From contig CAMLOR010000095.1 in NCBI GenBank assembly GCA_946481615.1, forward strand, positions 1-11,312: a DNA stretch of 11,312 nt, read 5' to 3'. The notes under the pieces are model-generated. The model did no database searches, had not been told where the DNA came from, and worked only from the letters and a program-made list of their open reading frames with translations. Source of the DNA: an uncultured Aquimonas sp. GTDB taxonomy: Bacteria > Pseudomonadota > Gammaproteobacteria > Xanthomonadales > Xanthomonadaceae. Each line of letters starts with the position of its first letter. Position 1 is the stretch's first letter. Both the position numbers and the translations under genes were made by a program. Of the stretch, positions 1-6,947 are shown in pieces.

Positions 1-1700
1 GGGCAGGTCGGGCAGACCGCGCGTTCGACGGTGACGAGATAGGTCTTGGTGGCGACGCCGTCGGTCGCCGTGACCACGACGCTGATGTCGTTGAGCCCGA
101 CCGCGAGGTTGATCGCGCCGCTCGGGCTGCCCGACGCCACCAGCGTGCCGTTGACTCGCACCGTGGCGCCGGGCTGCGCCACGGTCGGCGTGAGGGTCAG
201 CGACATCGTGCCGTTGCCGACGCTCGCGCCGTAGGACTGATGGCTGGCGGCGAAGGCTGGCGCGAGCGTGCCGGCGCTGAGGCTCAACCCGCTCAGGTTG
301 GCGTCGGCCGCGGTGCTGGCGGCGCCGAAGCGGCCGATCTCGGCGAACCCCACCGCATCGCTGTCGCCGGCGATGATCATGTCGCCGTTGCCCGCCACCT
401 GCATGCCGTGGTGGCCCTGCGGGAGCGCACCCTCGCGATCGAGGAAATTTGTGCGGTTGATCACCGCGCCGCTGGCGGCGTTGAGCTTCAGCGTGGTCAA
501 CACGCGGCCGGGCGTGACGTACTGCGTGGCGCCGGTGGCGTACAGGGTGCCGCCAACAACCCTCACGTTGCTGAGGTTCTCCACCGACCCGGCGGCGTCG
601 CCGCTGAAGGTCGCGGTCCAGCCGCCATTGCCGGCGTCGTACAGGCCGTTCGCCAGGCTCAGGCGCCCGATGAAGAAATCCGTGCCGCCGCCGGCCGCCG
701 CGTACTGCCCGGTGCCGACGTAGGCATGCGTGCCGTCGATCGCGAGCCCCGCACCGCCGTCGGAACCGTGGCTGGGACTGTCGATCAGGGTCTGCCAAAG
801 ACGCGTGCCGTCGTTCGCGCGGAAGCGCTGGAGCCAGATGTCGCGGCCGCCGCCGCTGCTTTCCGTGTAGCCCGAGGCGATCAAGTCGCCCGAAGCCGGT
901 TCGACCACGCCGTTGTTCACGGCGGGGAGCATGGTGGCCGCGGGCCCCTTCGGAAAGACGGTCCATTGCTCGGCACCGGCGACATTGAAGCGGCTGACGA
1001 TGCTCGCGTACTGGAAGTGGTCGACCGTCGATTCGCCGAAGGCGTAGATGTCGCCGTTGGCGGCGGTGGCCACGTTGAAGTACTGCTGGAACACGTTGGT
1101 CTTGGCGACGGCCCACATCTCCGCGCCGGTCGCCGCGTTGATCTTGGCCACGCGGGCGCCATTGACCCCCGGGGCCGGCGTCGTGATCAGTCCGGCGACG
1201 ACGATGTTCCTGGCGGCGCCGTCCTGCACGAACGTGCACGCGCGCGGAATGTCGGCGCCGTTCTGCGGGTGGTTGTAGGTGTAGGCGGAGGCCCAGCCGT
1301 TGGTGCCGTCGCTGCCGTTGAGCTTCATCACCTTCCAGTTCGCGCCCTGGCCGGAGACGGTCGAGGGGCCGCAGAACCAGGCGTCGCCGGTCGCCGGGTC
1401 GGCGACGATGCCTACGACCGATTCATTGGTGCCGCCGCCGTCGAAGCGGCGCTTCCACTCCACATCGCCCGTGCTGCCGTCGATGCGGTAGACCAGGAAG
1501 TCGCGGGTCGCGGTCGTGGAGCCGACATGACCGCCGACGATCGCATCGCCGTTCGTCAGCAACGCGACGTGCCGCGCCTGCGTGCTTTCGGAGTTTTCCT
1601 GCAGGTCTTCGCGCCAGATCACTTCCTGGGCGTGTGCGGAAGGTGCGACAAGGCACAGCAACAACACCGGCAGCGTCGTGCGCCAGATCTTCGATTTCAT
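1..1700 (-). CDS. Secreted beta-propeller-like protein with cadherin-like domain (C-terminus beyond window)
   Basis: The frame is open for 566 codons from ATG 1700 to the left window edge, so the C-terminus is missing. Residues 1-24 form a clear signal peptide (Lys/Arg-containing start, hydrophobic PVLLLCLVAP, cleavage after AHA24), so the product is exported. Residues 25 to about 460 carry at least six degenerate blade-like units. Each has a beta strand ending in a basic residue followed by D/N-G-x-G and a Trp, for example DFLVYRIDGSTG (67-78), NWKVMKLNGSDG (121-132), ARVAKINAATGAEMW (182-196) and DIWLQRFRANDG (287-298). This recalls PQQ-like or delta-60 propeller repeats. Residues 464-556 resemble the cadherin-like beta-sandwich family (NLSGLSLSAGTLAP start, VTVERA end). 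A strong ribosome binding site (AGGGGG, 6 nt spacing) fixes the start. No catalytic residues are recognised; a role in binding or adhesion at the cell surface is inference. The LLLC at 13-16 does not fit a lipobox. Confidence 0.82.
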   Translation of the reverse strand, partial: MKSKIWRTTLPVLLLCLVAPSAHAQEVIWREDLQENSESTQARHVALLTNGDAIVGGHVGSTTATRDFLVYRIDGSTGDVEWKRRFDGGGTNESVVGIVADPATGDAWFCGPSTVSGQGANWKVMKLNGSDGTNGWASAYTYNHPQNGADIPRACTFVQDGAARNIVVAGLITTPAPGVNGARVAKINAATGAEMWAVAKTNVFQQYFNVATAANGDIYAFGESTVDHFQYASIVSRFNVAGAEQWTVFPKGPAATMLPAVNNGVVEPASGDLIASGYTESSGGGRDIWLQRFRANDGTRLWQTLIDSPSHGSDGGAGLAIDGTHAYVGTGQYAAAGGGTDFFIGRLSLANGLYDAGNGGWTATFSGDAAGSVENLSNVRVVGGTLYATGATQYVTPGRVLTTLKLNAASGAVINRTNFLDREGALPQGHHGMQVAGNGDMIIAGDSDAVGFAEIGRFGAASTAADANLSGLSLSAGTLAPAFAASHQSYGASVGNGTMSLTLTPTVAQPGATVRVNGTLVASGSPSGAINLAVGLNDISVVVTATDGVATKTYLVTVERAVCPTC

Positions 1701-1736
1701 CGGAATCCCCCTGACCCGTGGCGGGGATTCTCCGCC
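1701..1736 (-). promoter_or_regulatory. Ribosome binding site inside two competing hairpins upstream of the propeller gene
   Basis: Read on the minus strand, AGGGGG (1712-1707) lies 6 nt before ATG 1700. The site sits in a perfect 8-bp inverted repeat, GAATCCCC (1730-1723) with GGGGATTC (1710-1703) and a 12-nt spacer, which would pair with and hide the ribosome binding site. An alternative stem, GGCGG (1736-1732) with CCGCC (1724-1720), shares bases with the first arm, so the two stems cannot form together. Alternatively the repeat is a DNA operator. The repeats are visible in the sequence; their function is inferred. Confidence 0.45.
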
Positions 1737-1774
1737 GTTTCGGGTCTTCGTGCATCCCGGCCGGGGGCGGCCCT

Positions 1775-1802
1775 GGCCGCGCCCGGGGTGTCCGGCGCGG
1801 CC
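1775..1802. other. GC-rich perfect hairpin in the protease/propeller gap
   Basis: A perfect 9-bp inverted repeat, GGCCGCGCC (1775-1783) and GGCGCGGCC (1794-1802), encloses a 10-nt loop. It lies between the protease stop and the next gene, where it could stop or attenuate transcription or protect a 3' end. No T-run follows on the minus strand, so it is not a canonical intrinsic terminator. Confidence 0.35.
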
Positions 1803-1814
1803 CGTCAATACAGC

Positions 1815-1845
1815 AAGCGGTGGGCATCCCTGCCCGGTATCGCTT
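1815..1845 (-). terminator. Possible terminator hairpin after the protease gene
   Basis: Fifteen bases after the protease stop, a nested inverted repeat is seen: outer arms AAGCG/CGCTT (1815-1819, 1841-1845) and inner arms GGGCA/TGCCC (1822-1826, 1831-1835) around a 4-nt loop, with an asymmetric internal loop. On the minus strand it is followed by TGCTGTATT rather than a clean U-tract, so the terminator call is tentative. Confidence 0.4.
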
Positions 1846-1860
1846 CCTGATGAAACGCGC

Positions 1861-4800
1861 TTACTCGAAGCCGCTGGCGAAGACTTCCTCGGCCTGCGCG
1901 CCGACCTGCAGCTCGACCGGCAGCACCAGTTCGAGGTCGGTCGGGCCGGGACCGGCGATGCAGAACGCGCCGTGGTGCGTGCCGGCGGCGAAGGCGGAGG
2001 CATCAGCGGCGGCCTGCAGCGTGACCTCGGCGTCGCCGGCGACGGTGCCCGCGGCGGGCGTCACGCCGAGCCAGGACACCGGCACGGCGGCGGGACCGCA
2101 GGCATCGCTGGCGCGGATGACCGGATCGATGATGGGCGAGAGCGCCTCGAAGCCCAGGTCGTCGTACGGCAGGGGCTCGAAGGTGTCGCAGTCCGGCGCG
2201 TAGTACCAGGCCGGCGCGTCGTCGGCCGCGAAGTTGCCGGCGGCGTAGAAGCTGCTCTCGGTGGCGATGCCGTCGGTCTTGGCGATTTCCACCACCAGCG
2301 TGGCGTCGGTGGCGACGGCCACGGGCGTGTCGAACAGCGCTTCGCGCATCAGCAGTTCGCCGTCGGGGAACGTCACCGTCTTGCTGGCGAGCAGGGTGAG
2401 ATTGCCGCGCACGAAATCGCCCTGCAGGGTGTAGGCCGAGACGACGACGTCCTGCGTGCCGGCCGTGGAATGCGCGCTGTCGGCGCCGAAGCGGATGCCG
2501 TCGATCATCACCTGGCCGCCCGCGTAACCGCGTCCGGCCAGCGGGTAGACGCGATACCAGCGGTTCTCCAGCGTGTGCTGGGTGGCCGGCAGCACGCAGG
2601 CGACGGTGGCGTCCTTGGTGGGATCGGTCTCGCCGTTCTGCGTGAGGCGCAGCGGCGAAAGCAGCGAAGGATCGCCGCCGGTGCGCGCCGTGTAGTTGCC
2701 CGCGATGGGCCCCAGGTTGGCGAGTTGGAACGGCTCCGTCACCTGGCCGCCGTCGACGGCCGCGATCTGCAGCACGGCGGGATTCGTGGCCAGGCAGGCG
2801 GCGAGCGGGCGCAGATCGAAATCGGCCGCGGTTTCGTTGCCGGCCGTCACCGCGACGCTGCGTTGCGCGGCCTGGTGCGCATCGCCCACGGCGTGCACCG
2901 TGAAGGGACCGAGCGCGGCGTCGACGAAATAGCGGTAGTGGCCGTCGACGTCGGTGCGCGTGGTGAACTCGACGCCGTTGCCGGCGACGATGCGCAGTTC
3001 GAGATCGGCGAAGGGTTGCGGATCGGCCTCGCAGCGGCCGAGCGAGCGCACGGTGCCGGCGATCGAACCGTAGGTTGCGGGCGTGGTCACGATCATGGTC
3101 GCGTTGAGATCGCCGAAGGCATGCATGTAGGGGGTGTCCTCGCCGACGCGGATCGGGATGGTGTAGGTGCCGGGTTGCGCCACGCGGGTCGCGTCGAACA
3201 TCGCCTCGGCGGCGAGCTGCGCGCCGGGCGCCAGCGTGCCCGTCGCAGGCAGGACGTCGGCCGCGGTGTCCTCGCCGATCTCGCGGAACAGATGCAGCTG
3301 ATCGACGGCCAGCGTGGCGTAGGGCGGCGTGGCTTCCAGGCGCAGGCGGATGCGCACGTCGTCGTGGCCGGTGAACGCGGAAAGATCGATCTCGATCAGT
3401 TCGTGTCCGGCGTTGCCTTCGAGCCATTCGCGCGCGGTGGTCCAGGTGGCGCCGGCATCGGTCGAGACTTCCACCGCGAAGCGCGGCGCCGCCAGCCAGC
3501 CGGCGCCCAGGCCGAGGAAGAAACCGATGGAGGCGCTGTCGCTGTCGGAGAGATCGACCGGCGGCAGCAGCAGCGAATGATCGACGCGCGGCTCGCCGTT
3601 GGTGCAATCGAGCAGGTTGATCTCGGCGAAGGGGCCGTCGCCGCCGGCGCTGTTGCCGAAGTCGCCGCGCCGCCACGCGCAGCCCGCGCCGTTGTCGGTG
3701 GCCGACCAGCCCGCGGGCGGGAACTCGAGCGCATCGAAGTGTTGCTCCAGATGCGTGCCTTCCAGCGCGAAGGCGAGGCTGCGCGTGCCGGCGTTGCGCA
3801 GCATGAAGGGCACGGTGGCGGTGGTGCCGAGCACGAGCGTGGCCTGCGGGCCTTCCGGCGCGTCGAATTCGAGCACGCCCGCGGGCAGTTCGATCGTGGT
3901 TTCGAGGGTGCTGCCGTTGCCCACGAGCAGCTTGCGCAGGGCATCGCCATAGCCTTCCGGCTGCGTGCCGCGCTTGGCGACGAGCGTCGGCGTACCGGCC
4001 GGCGCATGCAGGGCGAAGAAGCCCGGGCCGCGCGCGGCGCTGGTGTGCGTGACGACGCGCGGGCGATCGCTTCCGACGCCGACGCTCACCACCGCGCCGT
4101 CGAGGGCTTGCTGCGTGTTGGCGTCGAGCACGTGGCCCACCACGAGGCTGCCGCCCGGCGGCGCCTGGCAACCGGCGACGACGCGCACGTCGTCCACCGC
4201 CCAGCCGGGGTTGAACAGGTCTTCGGTGGCGGTGGAGCCGTCGTCGTAGTGGAAACGCAGACGCACGTTGGCGTCGCCGGCGAAGGCGGCGAGCGACAGC
4301 GCTTCTGCCGTCCACGCCGGTTCGTACTGCTCGGGCGAGCCGAGCGCTTGCCACGTGGCGCCGTCGTCGTTGCTGGCCTGCACGTGGGCGCCGCCGTAAT
4401 CGAGGCCGCTGGCCCAGTAGCGGCTGGCGAAGCGCACCACGGGTTGGGTCGCGCCGGTGAGGTCGATGGGCGGCGAGACGAGGTAATCGAAGCGGCCGTC
4501 GTTGGTGGCGCCTTCGAGCAGCGGTTCGATGCTCGCGGCGAAGCGGCCCTCGCGCGCGGGGATGATGAAGAACTGCGGATCGTGCAGTTCGTCGCGGGTG
4601 CCGAAGGTCCAGCCGGCGCCGGCGCTGCTCCTGCTCCAGCCTGCCGGAGGGTTGCCGGTCTCGAAGTCTTCGCCGAAGCGTTGCGCGGTGTAGCCGTAAC
4701 CGGGCGCGGCGCAGGCGACGAGGTCGGCGCCGAGCTGGAAATCCTGCACGCTGTCGGCGGTGACGTTCACCTGGCGCGTCGCCGGCAGATAGCCCGCGAT

Positions 4801-6843
4801 CTCGCTCGCGACGTCGACGCGATAGCTCGCCGCGGTCGGCAACTGCACTTCGTAGGCGCCGGTGACGGCATCGGTCCAGATCTCGCCGTCCGGATAGCCC
4901 GAGATGGAGAGCTTCGCCAGCAGCGGCCAGCCGGTGGCGCCATCGGTGATGCGGCCGCGCACGGTGGCGAGCGGCGCGGTTTCGAGTTGCACGTTCGCGG
5001 CCGTGGTCTGTTCGTCGGCCACTTCGAGACCGGTGCGCGTGTAGGGCAGATGGCCGTATGCGGTGACGCGCAGGCGATAGCCGCCCGCGAGGTTCTCCGG
5101 CAGGCGCCGCGCGTAGCTGCCGTCGGGTTCGGCGAAGAGTTCCCAGACGCGCACGTTCTCGTCCACGAACAACTCGATGCGCGCGCCGCCGACCGGATCG
5201 CCATTCGCGTCGGTGACGCTGCCTGCGACGAGGCCTTGCGGGCCGCAGGCGTTCGAGGCCGCATCCACCGCGGCCGGCACGTCGATCTCGCCCCAGCCCG
5301 TCGCGTAGTTCGGCACGTTGCCGGGGCCGGGCGCGGGCGTGCCGCCGCTGGCGTAGGGCAGGGGCCTGGCCGTCGACATGATCAGCGTGCCGAGCGTGGC
5401 GTAGTCGCCCTTGAGGCACTCGCCGGCATCGAGCATCAGCGCCACCAGGCCCGCGATGTGCGGCGAAGACATCGAGGTGCCGGTCATGGTGCCGTAGGCC
5501 TCGTCGTAGAAATCGAAGGCCGAGACGATGTCCACGCCCGGCGCCAGCACCTGCGGCTTGAGCTGCGGATAGCCGCGCGGATCGGGCAGCGTGGGCAGGC
5601 CGGGACTGGGCAGGTTCGCGGGGCCCCAGAGCGAATGCGGCGCGTACGCGCCGTCGTGATTGCCGGTGGAGCCGACCGCGAAGGCGGCCGGCAGTGCGGC
5701 CGGACTCGAGATGGTCGACAGGCCCGGTGGTTCGGACACCTCGCAGCTGAAGGTGTTGCCGGTGGCGAACACCGGGAAGATGCCGGAGGCGACCCAGGCG
5801 TCGACCACGTCGGCGTAGAAGCCCGTGCCTTCGCCGTTGCAGTTGTTCTCGGCCCAGGAGTTGTTGATCACCTGCGGGCGCAGGTCCGGCTGCGGGTCGC
5901 TGCCGTCGGTGCGCGTGGGGGCGAGCATGAATTCGCCGCAGGAGAGCAGGCTTTCGGCGCTGCTGGTGGCCTGCGGCAGGCCGAGGCAGGCGATCCACTG
6001 CGCGCCCGGCGCCACGCCGATGCGATCGCGCAGGGCCGGGTCGGCGGCGTGATCGTCGCCCATGATGGTGCCGATCACGTGGGTGCCGTGCGGGTCGCCC
6101 GGCACCGGGGTTTCGTTGCGTTCGATCGGGAAGAACCAGTTGTAGTCGTGCTCGTAGACATTGCCGCCGCGCCAGCCGCGGTATTGCTGGCGCAGCGCTT
6201 CGTGGGTGTAGAGCGCGCCGGTGTCGATCACGCCCACGGTGACGCCGTGGCCGCGCGTGCCCTGCGCCCAGGCCTGCGGGGCGCCGATCCAGGCGATGTT
6301 GTCCGGCACGCCGGTCGTCGCCGCCTTGGCGCGGGAAGCGTCCAGCGGCCTGCCGGGTTTGGGCTTCACCAACATGGTTTCCGGCAGCTCGCGGATGCGC
6401 GCCACGCCGGGCAGGGCGACCGCGAACTTGACGCTGGCGGCGTTGCCCTCGCGCACGATGATCGCGTTCTTGATCCAGTGCGTCTCGAAATCCAGCCCGC
6501 GCTGCCGCAGCGCGCGCCGCACCGGCGCCTGGCTCTTCTCGGCGGTGGCCTTGAGCGTGTCGACGACGTAGCGGCCGCGTTCCTCCCACGACATGCCGGC
6601 GGCGCGCGAAAGATCGGCGCGCTCGCGCATCTCGATCACGTAGTCGACCGGCTGGCCGGCGGCCAGCCGCTTGGCCAGGCCGGGGGTGACGGCGAGGCCG
6701 GACTGCGAGATCGACGCCGGCGCGGCAACGGGAGCGTTGGGACGACGCCACTCGCCTTCGGGTGGAGGCGAGGCTGCCGCGCCGGCGGCGAAGACCAGGG
6801 CCGCGACTGATGCGGCGCAACGAAGCAGGGGAGCGATCGGCAT
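1861..6843 (-). CDS. Secreted subtilisin-like serine protease (S8, bacillopeptidase F-like), multidomain
   Basis: A 1660-aa exported protease. Residues 1 to about 24 are a signal peptide (hydrophobic core and AAGAAAS). Residues 65-160 match an I9-type propeptide, expected to assist folding and then be removed. The S8 domain (about 180-530) has the full triad: Asp207 in GVIDTG, His252 in PHGTHVIG, Ser457 in GTSMSSPHIAG, with oxyanion Asn363 in FATGN. The IGAPQAW lead-in and propeptide style recall bacillopeptidase F. After it come carboxypeptidase-regulatory-like beta domains (about 536-620, 625-703, 896-985, 1258-1345), two MAM-like jelly-roll domains (719-892, starting EDFETGNPPAGW, and 1035-1187), further beta segments (1350-1630) and a C-terminus EEVFASGFE. 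It likely degrades extracellular protein; accessory domains may bind substrate or surface. ATG 6843 is preferred over a TTG 45 nt upstream because it directly begins a normal signal peptide; its ribosome binding site is weak. The reading frame is intact. Confidence 0.93.
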   Translation of the reverse strand: MPIAPLLRCAASVAALVFAAGAAASPPPEGEWRRPNAPVAAPASISQSGLAVTPGLAKRLAAGQPVDYVIEMRERADLSRAAGMSWEERGRYVVDTLKATAEKSQAPVRRALRQRGLDFETHWIKNAIIVREGNAASVKFAVALPGVARIRELPETMLVKPKPGRPLDASRAKAATTGVPDNIAWIGAPQAWAQGTRGHGVTVGVIDTGALYTHEALRQQYRGWRGGNVYEHDYNWFFPIERNETPVPGDPHGTHVIGTIMGDDHAADPALRDRIGVAPGAQWIACLGLPQATSSAESLLSCGEFMLAPTRTDGSDPQPDLRPQVINNSWAENNCNGEGTGFYADVVDAWVASGIFPVFATGNTFSCEVSEPPGLSTISSPAALPAAFAVGSTGNHDGAYAPHSLWGPANLPSPGLPTLPDPRGYPQLKPQVLAPGVDIVSAFDFYDEAYGTMTGTSMSSPHIAGLVALMLDAGECLKGDYATLGTLIMSTARPLPYASGGTPAPGPGNVPNYATGWGEIDVPAAVDAASNACGPQGLVAGSVTDANGDPVGGARIELFVDENVRVWELFAEPDGSYARRLPENLAGGYRLRVTAYGHLPYTRTGLEVADEQTTAANVQLETAPLATVRGRITDGATGWPLLAKLSISGYPDGEIWTDAVTGAYEVQLPTAASYRVDVASEIAGYLPATRQVNVTADSVQDFQLGADLVACAAPGYGYTAQRFGEDFETGNPPAGWSRSSAGAGWTFGTRDELHDPQFFIIPAREGRFAASIEPLLEGATNDGRFDYLVSPPIDLTGATQPVVRFASRYWASGLDYGGAHVQASNDDGATWQALGSPEQYEPAWTAEALSLAAFAGDANVRLRFHYDDGSTATEDLFNPGWAVDDVRVVAGCQAPPGGSLVVGHVLDANTQQALDGAVVSVGVGSDRPRVVTHTSAARGPGFFALHAPAGTPTLVAKRGTQPEGYGDALRKLLVGNGSTLETTIELPAGVLEFDAPEGPQATLVLGTTATVPFMLRNAGTRSLAFALEGTHLEQHFDALEFPPAGWSATDNGAGCAWRRGDFGNSAGGDGPFAEINLLDCTNGEPRVDHSLLLPPVDLSDSDSASIGFFLGLGAGWLAAPRFAVEVSTDAGATWTTAREWLEGNAGHELIEIDLSAFTGHDDVRIRLRLEATPPYATLAVDQLHLFREIGEDTAADVLPATGTLAPGAQLAAEAMFDATRVAQPGTYTIPIRVGEDTPYMHAFGDLNATMIVTTPATYGSIAGTVRSLGRCEADPQPFADLELRIVAGNGVEFTTRTDVDGHYRYFVDAALGPFTVHAVGDAHQAAQRSVAVTAGNETAADFDLRPLAACLATNPAVLQIAAVDGGQVTEPFQLANLGPIAGNYTARTGGDPSLLSPLRLTQNGETDPTKDATVACVLPATQHTLENRWYRVYPLAGRGYAGGQVMIDGIRFGADSAHSTAGTQDVVVSAYTLQGDFVRGNLTLLASKTVTFPDGELLMREALFDTPVAVATDATLVVEIAKTDGIATESSFYAAGNFAADDAPAWYYAPDCDTFEPLPYDDLGFEALSPIIDPVIRASDACGPAAVPVSWLGVTPAAGTVAGDAEVTLQAAADASAFAAGTHHGAFCIAGPGPTDLELVLPVELQVGAQAEEVFASGFE

Positions 6844-6930
6844 CGGAAGCTCGCGGACGAGAAGTGCAGGCAACTTCGCAGGACGCAATCCGGCGCGCCT
6901 TCGCGTCGGCTGATCGGCGCCTGACGGCTT

Positions 6931-6940
6931 CCTTTATTCC
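6931..6940 (-). promoter_or_regulatory. Possible -35-like element upstream of the protease gene
   Basis: In the 104-bp gap between the regulator stop and the protease start, the minus strand reads GGAATAAAGG (6940-6931), 88 nt before the protease ATG. GGAATAA resembles -35 elements of some ECF sigma factors, with a CGATCA 17 nt further on as a weak possible -10. No sigma-70-like promoter is obvious in the gap. This is a weak call from one short motif. Confidence 0.2.
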
Positions 6941-6947
6941 TGCCGGT

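Noticed and set aside
1646..1661. Lipobox in the propeller protein's signal peptide (LLLC at residues 13-16)
   Set aside because: Leu before the Cys does not fit the usual small residue, and a normal signal peptidase I site (AHA24) follows.
240..1850. Plus-strand open frame opposite the propeller gene
   Set aside because: Its composition is that of a mirror frame, while the minus strand gives a signal peptide and repeated blades.
1582..6810. A 1742-codon open frame on the plus strand antisense to the protease
   Set aside because: It is low-complexity, rich in Arg, Gly, Val and Ala, with no domain. It mirrors the protease's G/C third-position bias, and the minus-strand frame has a full catalytic triad and signal peptide.
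6844..6888. TTG start 15 codons upstream of the protease ATG
   Set aside because: It would put an extra Arg/Lys-containing stretch before a complete signal peptide. It cannot be fully excluded because the ATG has only a weak ribosome binding site.
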